A stretch of DNA of 22,509 nucleotides from an uncultured Lachnospiraceae bacterium (lineage in GTDB: Bacteria; Bacillota; Clostridia; Lachnospirales; Lachnospiraceae), in assembly GCA_910577655.1 (NCBI GenBank), contig CAJTOW010000073.1, positions 1-22,509 on the forward strand. Reading direction: 5' to 3'. Numbering within the stretch: position 1 is the stretch's first letter; the number at the start of each line of letters is the position of its first letter. Shown here in pieces: positions 8,315 to 15,996 of this stretch. The notes beneath the pieces were generated by a model that did not search any database, was not told where the DNA came from, and worked only from the letters and a program-made list of their open reading frames with translations. The position numbers and the translations under genes were made by a program.

Positions 8315-9154
8315 TACGGAGCGGCTGAACTGGAATTAAGAGACAACAGGCAGGACCTGGAATTCCACCAGGAATACAATCTGAGCAAGGAACCGCTCCG
8401 CATGGATATGCTGGTGGTCAGAAAGCTGGCAGATGTCCAAGTGAAGAATGAGATCGGGCATATTTTTAAGAAATACAACATAATCGAGTACAAAAGTCCG
8501 GGGGCAGGCCTGAGCATCGACACCTTCTATAAAACCGTTGGCTATGCCTGCCTCTACAAAGGGCTGGGCAAGACGGTGGACGCAGTTCCGGTTGAAGAGC
8601 TGAGCATATCGATCTTCCGGGAGGCATATCCAGCGGAACTGTTTAAAAAGCTGGAGTCTCTTGGAATGGGGATCCAGAACCGCTATCCCGGAATCTACTA
8701 TATCCGCCAGTGGCGGGCAATGCCGGATATTCAGATCGTGGTGACCGGAGCCGTAGATCCTGAGAAGCATCCGGCACTGAGGGTTCTGTCGCAAAACGTG
8801 AAGGAAGAGGATGTGCGGACGTTTGTCGGGGAGATTTCCCGGCTGACGGAGCCGGGAGACAGGGACAACGCAGACGCGGTTATTCAGGCCAGTATTGCCG
8901 CAAACAGAGAATCCTATGAGAGGATAAGGAGGGAGGATCCATTTATGTGTGAGGCGTTGAGAGAATTGATGAAGGATGAGATTGAGAGTGAGATTGTGGA
9001 GCGGGAGCGGAAGGCCCGGCAGGAAACCCGACAAGAGATCCGGCAGGAAACCATCAGGAATCTTATGGATTCCATGAAATGGACCGCCGAGCAGGCCATG
9101 GAGGCCATGAAGATTCCGGTTCAGGACAGAGGGCAGTATATGGCAGGATTGTGA
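8300..9154 (+). CDS. Rpn-family PD-(D/E)XK nuclease/transposase-like protein, copy 1 (probably 5'-broken)
   Basis: The open frame begins at GTG 8300 (next ATG 8312) with no visible RBS; the true start has been lost upstream. The nuclease core is intact: Asp 36 in LRMDMLVV, the ExK pair Glu 63/Lys 65 in NIIEYKSPG, and the following helix SIDTFYKTVGYACLY, an arrangement typical of PD-(D/E)XK enzymes related to Rpn/YhgA 'recombination-promoting' nucleases. The second half holds FREAYPAELF, RYPGIYYI and a C-terminal charged helix with repeats of RQET/RQEI, ending in a WTAEQAMEAMKIP segment. Family members occur in many copies in clostridial genomes and are linked to recombination and mobile DNA. 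The base composition is GC-rich, unlike the NTPase next door. Because the translation signals belong to a different frame, I expect little or no full-length product. Confidence 0.75.
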   Translation: MTRFMYGAAELELRDNRQDLEFHQEYNLSKEPLRMDMLVVRKLADVQVKNEIGHIFKKYNIIEYKSPGAGLSIDTFYKTVGYACLYKGLGKTVDAVPVEELSISIFREAYPAELFKKLESLGMGIQNRYPGIYYIRQWRAMPDIQIVVTGAVDPEKHPALRVLSQNVKEEDVRTFVGEISRLTEPGDRDNADAVIQASIAANRESYERIRREDPFMCEALRELMKDEIESEIVERERKARQETRQEIRQETIRNLMDSMKWTAEQAMEAMKIPVQDRGQYMAGL

Positions 9155-9333
9155 CGGAATTTACTGTGAGGAACCTGACAGCAGTTCTGAGAGAGTTGCC
9201 ACTGCTGAGAAAGGCAGCATACCGGCAGGGCGCTCAGGTTGGCTTTGACAACAGCGGATCAGGTGGTGACGGTGTTCCAGGGCGACGGCCAGGGATCCAG
9301 TACGGGAAGAAAGTGCGGAGGAAGAAAATTTGA
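9155..9333. other. Spacer after nuclease copy 1, nothing recognised
   Basis: GC-rich sequence between the copy 1 stop and the terminator. It has open frames but no RBS-linked start and no recognisable product; it could be decayed 3' sequence of the nuclease unit. Confidence 0.4.
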
Positions 9334-9389
9334 TAGGGAGGAAGCATTCTGCGGACAAAAGTTCCGCAGGAGGCATTCTCCCTATTTTT
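9334..9389 (+). terminator. Nested-hairpin intrinsic terminator after nuclease copy 1
   Basis: The outer stem is TAGGGAG (9334-9340) with CTCCCTA (9378-9384). The inner stem is CTGCGGA (9349-9355) with TCCGCAG (9363-9369). The internal loop has nearly identical sides (GAAGCATT and GAGGCATT). TTTTT follows at 9385-9389. It separates the two nuclease units, so copy 2 needs its own promoter. Confidence 0.75.
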
Positions 9390-9399
9390 CATTTTGTGC

Positions 9400-9428
9400 T
9401 TGCGCAATTCCTTTAACTGTCATAAGAT
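9400..9428 (+). promoter_or_regulatory. Sigma-A-type promoter of nuclease copy 2
   Basis: TTGCGC (9400-9405), 17-base spacer, TAAGAT (9423-9428). It is the duplicate of the promoter before copy 1 and directly follows the terminator. Confidence 0.6.
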
Positions 9429-9440
9429 AAATCCACATTT

Positions 9441-9518
9441 CCCGGAAATCTCTATCCGGGTCAGGTCTGGCAGTTCTGCCAGTGAATCCAGAGATTCAAT
9501 ATCACAAAGTATAGGAGG
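9441..9518 (+). promoter_or_regulatory. Structured 5' leader of copy 2: two hairpins and RBS
   Basis: Hairpin A is CCCGGA (9441-9446) with TCCGGG (9455-9460). Hairpin B is CTGGCAG (9467-9473) with CTGCCAG (9476-9482). AGGAGG (9513-9518) sits 8 bases before ATG 9527. Stems match copy 1; loops and linkers have diverged. Confidence 0.6.
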
Positions 9519-9526
9519 AATTGCGT

Positions 9527-9820
9527 ATGGAGAGAAACACAAGGAGTTATTTCCGTTTGAGAAAATCATCTTGGAAAATCTTCTTCAGGCAGGGAACACC
9601 CATAAGCCCAGGGGTGACTACTGTCAAGGCAGCTTTCTTGCAGCAGTTGGGCTTGCAAACCGGGGCAGCAGATGTTAGTATAAGGGTACAGAAAGGCCGT
9701 ATCCATGTTCCGGGAGATATATCCCGTGAAACTATTCAAAGCTTTGAGGCTTCTTGGGCTGGAGATCGAGAGACGCTATCCCGGCATCTATTATATCCGC
9801 GGCTGGAAGGCGATGCCTGA
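9527..9820 (+). pseudogene. 5' part of deleted nuclease copy 2 (97-codon frame)
   Basis: The RBS-served ATG 9527 opens a frame beginning MERNTRSYF and including ADVSIRVQK, as in copy 1. At about 9694 the sequence jumps: what follows corresponds to copy 1 from about 8606 (the FREAYP region). About 420 bases, including the catalytic core (D, ExK), are therefore absent and the reading frame changes at the join. Past the junction this frame reads nuclease DNA out of frame until TGA 9818-9820. Confidence 0.6.
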
Positions 9821-10169
9821 TGTACAGATCGTGGTGACCAGAAAGCTTCGCAGGAAGACCCGTCGGGCGCTGAAGGTTCTGTCGAAGAAGGCAGAGGAAG
9901 AGGATGTAAGGGCATTTATCCAGGAGGCTACCAGACTGACGGAACCAGGAGAACATAGCAATGTGGATGCGGTTATGCAGGCCAGCGTTGCCGCAAACCG
10001 GGAGTTATATGAGAATCTGAGGAGGTGCAATCCATGTATGTGCGAGGCGTTAAGAGAACTTATGAAGGAAGAGATTGAAAGGGAGATTGAGGAGGAGACG
10101 CGGAAGGCAGCATTAAAGGCAGCATTGCAGGCGGATCAGAAAGCGCGGCAGAAAACTCAATCGAGCTGA
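9705..10169 (+). pseudogene. C-terminal fragment of Rpn-family nuclease copy 2
   Basis: The frame beginning MFREIYPVKLFKALRLLGLE is homologous to the second half of copy 1 (shared RYPGIYYIRxWxAMPDxQIVV, FIQEATRLTEPG, VAANRE, CMCEALRELMK). It lacks the PD-(D/E)XK core and has no RBS of its own. The final frame is also shifted: the segment matching copy 1's IRNLMDSMKWTAEQ (about 10163-10202, read IRNLMETMKMTAGQ) lies in another frame after the stop. The gene has at least two lesions and should be inactive as a nuclease; a truncated DNA-binding or dimerising product is possible but unsupported. Confidence 0.7.
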
Positions 10170-10205
10170 TCCGGAATCTCATGGAAACCATGAAAATGAC
10201 TGCCG

Positions 10206-10498
10206 GCCAGGGATACCATTATCAGTTTTCAGACATACTCTGGCACAAATGAGGACTGTCATGGACATAGAGACAAATGAAATGATGTGCAATGACCAGA
10301 ACATTCTTGAAAAAAAGGCAAAATGTTGCAAGCTGTCCCCCGAAATATGCCTTTCAGAACCGGATTCTATAGAAAATTCGACAATCTTTGAAAATTCTTC
10401 CATTTTTGTAATAAAAAAGTAAGGCACAAAACGACATTTTATGCTACACTTAGACATAGAGATTATATTTGATAAGTTTCTTAAGGAGGAAGTAGACG
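10206..10498. other. Intergenic region upstream of the response regulator
   Basis: No gene is seen. The last hundred bases are AT-rich. An extended -10-like TGCTACACT (10442-10450) could be the promoter, without a good -35. A strong AAGGAGGA (10483-10490) serves ATG 10499. Confidence 0.4.
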
Positions 10499-11203
10499 AT
10501 GGCTGAGACAAACATCCTGGTAGTAGACGATGAGCAGGAGATTGCTGATCTGGTGGAGATTTATCTGGTCAGTGACGGTTATAAGGTATTTAAGGCGTCC
10601 AATGCCCAGGAGGGGCTGGATATCCTGGAGAAGGAGGATATCCAGATGGTGCTTCTGGATATCATGATGCCTGGCATGAGCGGACTGGAGATGTGCAAGA
10701 AGATCCGGGAGACCAACAACATCCCCATCATCATGCTGAGCGCCAAGTCCACGGACCTGGATAAGATCCTGGGACTGGGGACCGGGGCAGATGACTACGT
10801 GGCGAAACCGTTTAACCCCCTGGAGCTGACGGCGCGGGTCAAGTCCCAGCTGCGCCGCTATACCCAGCTGAACCCCCACAGCAATATCCATGAGAACGTA
10901 CGTAATGAGATCAGCATCCGGGGCCTGACCATCAATAAGGACAATCACAAGGTGACGGTCTTTGACGAAGAGGTGAAGCTGACACCCATTGAGTTTGATA
11001 TCCTCTTCCTGCTGGCGTCCAATCCGGGGAAGGTGTTCAGCACCGACGAGATCTTCGAGAAGGTCTGGAACGAGAAGGTCTATGAGGCCAATAATACCGT
11101 TATGGTACATATCCGCCGTCTCCGCGGCAAGATGAAAGAAGACGAGCGCCAGGACAAGATCATCACCACAGTGTGGGGGGTTGGATACAAAATTGAGAAA
11201 TAA
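10499..11203 (+). CDS. VanR-like OmpR/PhoB-family response regulator
   Basis: The 234-residue protein has a receiver domain with the acidic pair in VVDDEQEIADLVE (Asp 9/10), the phospho-acceptor Asp in LLDIMMPG (residue 54), Thr/Ser-region IIMLSAKS and the Lys of DDYVAKPF. A C-terminal winged-helix DNA-binding domain follows (LTPIEFDILFLL ... VHIRRLRGKM ... TVWGVGYKIEK). Overall it follows VanR of enterococcal vancomycin resistance closely, including the end TVWGVGYKIEK. The length is normal for the family. It overlaps the kinase gene and presumably is activated by it. Targets are unknown; position suggests the exporter operon downstream. Confidence 0.92.
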   Translation: MAETNILVVDDEQEIADLVEIYLVSDGYKVFKASNAQEGLDILEKEDIQMVLLDIMMPGMSGLEMCKKIRETNNIPIIMLSAKSTDLDKILGLGTGADDYVAKPFNPLELTARVKSQLRRYTQLNPHSNIHENVRNEISIRGLTINKDNHKVTVFDEEVKLTPIEFDILFLLASNPGKVFSTDEIFEKVWNEKVYEANNTVMVHIRRLRGKMKEDERQDKIITTVWGVGYKIEK

Positions 11204-12344
11204 TAAGAAAAGCAGCATGGACATGAGCCATCAGTTCCGTACCCGCCTGATCATCAACATTCTCTACAGTATGCTGGTTACCTGCCTGGTGGAGGTGTTT
11301 CTGGTGATCAACTTGTCTATGCTGGCCGGGTATTCCCGAAAGCTTGAGTGGAACAATGCGCTGCTGGCCAGGATCTACGAGTCGGACGTGGTGATTGTCC
11401 TGGGGTATGTTCTCCTGGGCATTGTCATTTTCTCGGTGACCCTGATTTTGCTTCTGGAGAAAACCATATCCTATATCGGAAGGATCTCCGATGCGATCCG
11501 CAGCATTTCCCAAGGGGATCTCAATACCACTGTCGAGGTAGTCGGCGACGATGAATTCTCCGCTATGGCGGCGAACCTCAACAGGATGGTTGCGGACATC
11601 CGCAAGCTCATGGACAAGGAGCGTGAGGCGGAGCGCACCAAGAATGAGCTGATCACCAATGTGGCCCATGATCTGCGCACTCCCCTGACCTCCATTATCG
11701 GCTATCTGGAGCTGCTTTCCGGCAAGGCGGCGCCGCTGCCTGGGGACATGCAGAAGAAGTACATAGATATCGCCTACAGCAAGACCAGACGCCTGGAGAA
11801 GCTGATTGAGGATCTCTTCGGCTTCACCAAGCTCAATTATGGCAAGATCTCTATGCAGGTGTCCCAGGTGGACATCGTCAAGCTGCTGAGCCAGCTTCTG
11901 GAGGAGTCCTACCCTAACTTTGCCCGCAAGAGCCTGTCCTATGAGCTTCAGAGCAATGTTACCGCCCGTATCATCAATGCAGACGGCAACCTTCTGGCCC
12001 GACTCTTCGACAATCTGATTAACAACGCCATCAAGTACGGCGCAGAGGGCAAACGGGTGCTGGTGAAGGTCTGTTCCCGGGAGGCGACGGTCCAGGTCTC
12101 TGTGACCAACTACGGTTATGTGATCCCGGAGGCAGAACTCCCCCTGATCTTCGACAAATTCTACCGTGTGGAGCAGTCCCGTTCCACCACCACAGGCGGT
12201 ACCGGGCTGGGGCTGGCCATTGTGAAGAATATTGTGGAGATGCACGGCGGGACTATCTCGGTGAAGAGTGATCTGAACGGGACGGAGTTTCTGGTGACGC
12301 TGAAGGCGGACTTTGATGTGAACAAGGAGAATTTCGGGGTGTAG
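11181..12344 (+). CDS. VanS-like sensor histidine kinase
   Basis: I chose TTG 11181, inside the end of the regulator gene, because the peptide it gives (MDTKLRNNKK) parallels VanS (MVIKLKNKKN) and its overlap with vanR. ATG 11217 or 11223 are alternatives with weaker upstream purines. Two membrane helices (about 23-48 and 69-92) flank a very short extracytoplasmic loop of about 20 residues; a HAMP linker follows (93-145), then the dimerisation/phosphoacceptor domain with His 163 in NVAHDLRTPLTSIIGYL, and the ATP-binding domain with N box DNLINNAIKY (277-286), degenerate G1 (TNYGYVIP), F box FDKFYR and G2 GGTGLGLAI (339-347). The tiny sensor loop suggests detection within or at the membrane. 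No van ligase genes are present. Confidence 0.92.
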   Translation: MDTKLRNNKKSSMDMSHQFRTRLIINILYSMLVTCLVEVFLVINLSMLAGYSRKLEWNNALLARIYESDVVIVLGYVLLGIVIFSVTLILLLEKTISYIGRISDAIRSISQGDLNTTVEVVGDDEFSAMAANLNRMVADIRKLMDKEREAERTKNELITNVAHDLRTPLTSIIGYLELLSGKAAPLPGDMQKKYIDIAYSKTRRLEKLIEDLFGFTKLNYGKISMQVSQVDIVKLLSQLLEESYPNFARKSLSYELQSNVTARIINADGNLLARLFDNLINNAIKYGAEGKRVLVKVCSREATVQVSVTNYGYVIPEAELPLIFDKFYRVEQSRSTTTGGTGLGLAIVKNIVEMHGGTISVKSDLNGTEFLVTLKADFDVNKENFGV

Positions 12345-12412
12345 CAGACACGTGATATTTCGCTGCAAAGGCTGCATCCCCGGCTTTCATGAAAAGTAGG
12401 GGCATATAGATT

Positions 12413-15034
12413 ATGAGGGACTGGTTTCAGAAAATCCGCAGAGAAGAAGACAGGGATCCGGCTCTGACAGGGCCGGTTCTCAGATTACTGAAAACCAGGG
12501 CGGTGGTGACTGTCCTGGTTCTGGGCAGTCTGGTTTTCTGCGCCATGGCGGTGCGGGGATATGCGGCGGAGACGGAGAGGGCGGCCTCTGCTTCTGATCT
12601 GCCTGACGGGATCTCACTTCTCCCCCAGGAGGAGACCCTGGAGAATGATATCCAGCCGGAGGAGATACAGATCCAGGAGACGCAGTTTTCCAGAGGGGAT
12701 CTGAGCTTTCAGGTGGAGTATGGGTTTGAAGGGAGCGCCAAGGGCGGACGGTATCTTCCCGTGGAAGTGGCCATTGACAATGCAGGCAGCAGGCCGGTGA
12801 CCGGAAGCCTGCGGATCCAGACCATGGAGTCGGATGATACCATATACAGGTATGATTATGAGGCGGATGTGGCAGCCCATGACCAGGTGGTGCTCAGGGA
12901 GTATATCCCTCTGGGCAGCCGGGCGCGGCAGCTTTATGTGTCCTATGTGGACAGCCAGGGGGAGGAGCTGGCGGGACAGCGGATCCGGCTCAATGTGAGC
13001 CTGGATGTGCCGGAGCTGTTCATCGGTGTGCTCTCGGACCAGCCGGAGACACTCAGATACCTGGACGGGGTGGGGGTCAGCTACAGTACCCTCCGGACAC
13101 GGACCTTTGAGATGGAGGAGGATGATTTCCCCCGGGATGAGACCGGTCTGAACCTGCTGGACGTCCTGGTGGTGAACAATTACAAGCTGCGCAATCTGTC
13201 TGAAGAGCAGACTGCCGCCATTATGGACTGGGTTCACAGCGGCGGCGTCCTGATTCTTGGAACCGGAGAGCGGGTAGACGATACCCTGGGGCGTTTTGCG
13301 CCGGAGCTTCTGGATGACTCCTACAGCGTGCCCCAGCTGCGGCAGGTAGATCTGGGTGAGTCCTATGACCAGACCCTCGCCCTGGAGGGGGTTATGGAGA
13401 TCGCCTGCGTGGATATTCCCCTTCACGGCGGCAATGTGATTCTTTCCAGCAATGGCTTTCCTTTGCTGACAGCAGCCGCCAAGGAGCAGGGCCTTATCGG
13501 CGTGGCCGCCTTTGATCTGGCAGACATTGCCTCTTTTTGTGAGCGCCAGTCCGGCTATGTGGACGCCCTCCTTACCAGCCTTCTGGGCGAGAGCCGCATC
13601 AGCCGTCTGGCCCAGGTGGCCTACAGCGGCAATTCCGGACGGTTCTGGTCGGTTCAGAGCCTGATCAATACCAGCAATCTTGAGCGGCTTCCCAGGTTGC
13701 TTCCCTACGCGGTGGTTCTCGCCTTATATCTTCTGATTATGGGCCCGTTGCTGTATGTGTTCCTCAGGAACAGGGAGCTGCAGATCTATTACCGGCGGGG
13801 AGTTCTGGTGCTGTCGCTGGTATTTTCCGTGGTAGTCTATCTGATGGGGACACAGACCCGTTTCCGCTCTACCTTTTATACCTATGCCACGATCCAGGAT
13901 GTGACCGAGGATTACGTAAGCGACAGCACCTATGTGAATATCCGCAATCCCTACAACACTCCCTACCAGGTGCGGCTGAATCCTTCCTATTCCATTCTCC
14001 CGGTCACCAGAACATCCTGGAACCGGGGAAGCCAGGAGCAGGAGTTTACCGGCAGCGAATCCTGCCAGATTGTCATCAGCCGGAAGCATGGGGAGCTGGT
14101 GCTGGAGGGGCAGAACATTGCGGCATTCAGTCCCCGGTATTTCCAGATGGGCCGAAAGACTGTCAATACAGATCATGTGGGGATCACCGGGGAGGCCCAT
14201 TATTTTGAAGGACATCTGAGCGGGAGTATTACCAACCGGTTTCCCTTCCCTCTGGAGAATGCGGCCCTGATCCTGTATGGCAATGTAGTCTATCTGGGCA
14301 GGCTGGAGCCCCAGGAGACTGTCCGCCTGGATGATCTGGATATGCTGCGCTTTCCATTAAACAATTCCTATGTGCTGGCAGAGTACATCACTGGGGGAAA
14401 AGGTTTTGAGGACGCGGATATCAGCAATCTGGAATATCTGGCCGCCATGCAGCGGGCCCGTATGCTGACCTTCTATCTGGACAACTATATGACCGGTTAC
14501 ATGGCGGACGCCCGTGTGGTGGCTTTCAGCACAGCCAAGGAAGAAAGCCAGTTTCTGGCGGATGAAGGCGCGGAGACCTATGGCCTGACTATGGTGACCT
14601 CCTCCATCGGAGTGGATTCCTTAAGGGAGCGGGTGCTGTACAGGTCCGTGCTGATGAAGACGCCGGAGGTGGTCACAGGAAGCTATGACCAGGACAGCAA
14701 TTCCATGACCAGCTTAGAGCCTTTGACTCTGGAATACCAGATGGGTACCGATATCACGGTAGAGAGCCTGACCTTTGAGCAGGTATCCCTGGAACTGCGG
14801 GGAACCGGCAGCGGGGATTCCTTTGAAGTCTTTGAGGGCGGTATCTATTTCTATAATCATGGCAGCGGCAATTTTGACCGTATGGAGCTGGAAAACCGGA
14901 CCATGGATGTGGAGGAGCTGCGCTCCTATCTCTCACCAGGCAATATTCTGACTGTGCGTTATGTCTATGAAGGAACCGGCGGCTATAACGCGGTTCAGCT
15001 TCCGATGCCTATGGTAGCAGGGAGGGAAAACTGA
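12413..15034 (+). CDS. Large membrane-anchored extracytoplasmic protein of ABC exporter operon (GldG/DUF4350-like)
   Basis: The 873-residue protein starts at ATG 12413, 68 bases after the kinase. It has an N-terminal membrane segment or uncleaved signal (about 31-50), a long extracytoplasmic part with a beta-sandwich-like region (96-200, LPVEVAIDNAGSRPVTGSLRIQ), and a Rossmann/glutamine-amidotransferase-like region (201-395; LNLLDVLVVNNYKLRNLSEE and WVHSGGVLILGTG), a fold also found in DUF4350 and GldG-type proteins. A membrane hairpin follows (430-451 and 463-480, with the basic loop RNRELQIYYRR between), then a second extracytoplasmic domain of nearly 400 residues. I do not see the catalytic Cys-His-Glu of an active amidotransferase. 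Its stop overlaps the ABC ATPase start (TGATG), so it is probably a translation-coupled exporter subunit or substrate-handling partner. No precise function can be assigned. Confidence 0.75.
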   Translation: MRDWFQKIRREEDRDPALTGPVLRLLKTRAVVTVLVLGSLVFCAMAVRGYAAETERAASASDLPDGISLLPQEETLENDIQPEEIQIQETQFSRGDLSFQVEYGFEGSAKGGRYLPVEVAIDNAGSRPVTGSLRIQTMESDDTIYRYDYEADVAAHDQVVLREYIPLGSRARQLYVSYVDSQGEELAGQRIRLNVSLDVPELFIGVLSDQPETLRYLDGVGVSYSTLRTRTFEMEEDDFPRDETGLNLLDVLVVNNYKLRNLSEEQTAAIMDWVHSGGVLILGTGERVDDTLGRFAPELLDDSYSVPQLRQVDLGESYDQTLALEGVMEIACVDIPLHGGNVILSSNGFPLLTAAAKEQGLIGVAAFDLADIASFCERQSGYVDALLTSLLGESRISRLAQVAYSGNSGRFWSVQSLINTSNLERLPRLLPYAVVLALYLLIMGPLLYVFLRNRELQIYYRRGVLVLSLVFSVVVYLMGTQTRFRSTFYTYATIQDVTEDYVSDSTYVNIRNPYNTPYQVRLNPSYSILPVTRTSWNRGSQEQEFTGSESCQIVISRKHGELVLEGQNIAAFSPRYFQMGRKTVNTDHVGITGEAHYFEGHLSGSITNRFPFPLENAALILYGNVVYLGRLEPQETVRLDDLDMLRFPLNNSYVLAEYITGGKGFEDADISNLEYLAAMQRARMLTFYLDNYMTGYMADARVVAFSTAKEESQFLADEGAETYGLTMVTSSIGVDSLRERVLYRSVLMKTPEVVTGSYDQDSNSMTSLEPLTLEYQMGTDITVESLTFEQVSLELRGTGSGDSFEVFEGGIYFYNHGSGNFDRMELENRTMDVEELRSYLSPGNILTVRYVYEGTGGYNAVQLPMPMVAGREN

Positions 15035-15996
15035 TGCTGAAAATCCGAAATCTTAAAAAGGCTTACGGCAATTTACACGCCCTGGAGGGCCTGGATATGG
15101 ACGTAACAGACGGTGCCCTGTTCGGTTTCGTGGGGCCCAATGGCGCAGGCAAGACTACCACGATCCGGATCATGACAGGGCTGCTGGCGCCGGACAGCGG
15201 AAGCGTGGAATTTGACGGACAGGATGTGGTGGCCCGACCCGGGTATCTGAAGGAAAGGATCGGCTATGTGCCGGACTATTTCGGGGTTTATGACAATCTG
15301 AAGGTGTGGGAGTACATGGATTTTTTTGCTTCCTGCTATGGCCTGGAGGGTCTGACTGCCCGCAAACGTTCCCTTACCCTTCTGGACCAGGTGGGACTGG
15401 GCAATAAAGCGGATTCCTACGTGGACGGCCTGTCACGGGGCATGAAGCAGCGGCTCTGTCTGGCCCGGGCCCTGGTTCACGATCCGCCTGTGCTGATCAT
15501 GGATGAGCCTACAGCCGGACTGGATCCCAGGACCCGGCTGGAGTTTCGGGACACCTTGCTGGAGCTTAATGAGCAGGGCAAGACCATAATTATCAGTTCC
15601 CATGCTCTGCCTGATCTGGCAGAGATCTGTACAGAGGTGGGCATCATTGACCGGGGGAAGATGATCCTGGGCGGTTCCCTGGAGGAGATCATCGGCAAGG
15701 TCCAGACCTCCAAGCCCCTGACGATTTCCGTGTTCCAGAACATGGATCAGGCGATCCGCATTTTAAAGGAGCACCCTCTGGTTCACACGATGACCATCAA
15801 GGATCAGGAGATCATGATAGGCTTTACCGGGGATACCCGGCAGGAATGCGGGCTGCTGGCCCAGCTGGTGGCGTCTGGCGTTCTGGTCCGTGGCTTTGAG
15901 CGGGAGGCAGGCAGTCTGGAAGCAGTCTTCATGCAATTGACCAGACAGGATGAGGAAAGGGTGGTTTTATCCTATGAAGCAGAATCCGATCTATAG
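15034..15996 (+). CDS. ABC transporter ATP-binding protein
   Basis: 320 residues with Walker A GPNGAGKT (34-41), signature LSRGMKQRL (133-141), Walker B LIMDEPTAGLDP (154-165) and switch His in SSHAL. The Q-loop position reads GYVPDYFGVYDNL, with Asp in place of Gln, a variant I associate with ABC-2 exporters of clostridia. The C-terminal hundred residues are an extra domain typical of ABC-2 drug/peptide exporter ATPases. ATG overlaps the previous stop and its 3' end overlaps the permease start, so the three are made together. Confidence 0.94.
   Translation: MLKIRNLKKAYGNLHALEGLDMDVTDGALFGFVGPNGAGKTTTIRIMTGLLAPDSGSVEFDGQDVVARPGYLKERIGYVPDYFGVYDNLKVWEYMDFFASCYGLEGLTARKRSLTLLDQVGLGNKADSYVDGLSRGMKQRLCLARALVHDPPVLIMDEPTAGLDPRTRLEFRDTLLELNEQGKTIIISSHALPDLAEICTEVGIIDRGKMILGGSLEEIIGKVQTSKPLTISVFQNMDQAIRILKEHPLVHTMTIKDQEIMIGFTGDTRQECGLLAQLVASGVLVRGFEREAGSLEAVFMQLTRQDEERVVLSYEAESDL

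Noticed and set aside
8104..10205. Complete insertion sequence
   Set aside because: The nuclease units have no terminal inverted repeats or target duplications that I can find, and no DDE or serine/tyrosine recombinase.
10499..12344. Vancomycin resistance locus
   Set aside because: Only regulator-type genes are present; no vanH, ligase, vanX or vanY-like genes follow, so resistance is not supported.
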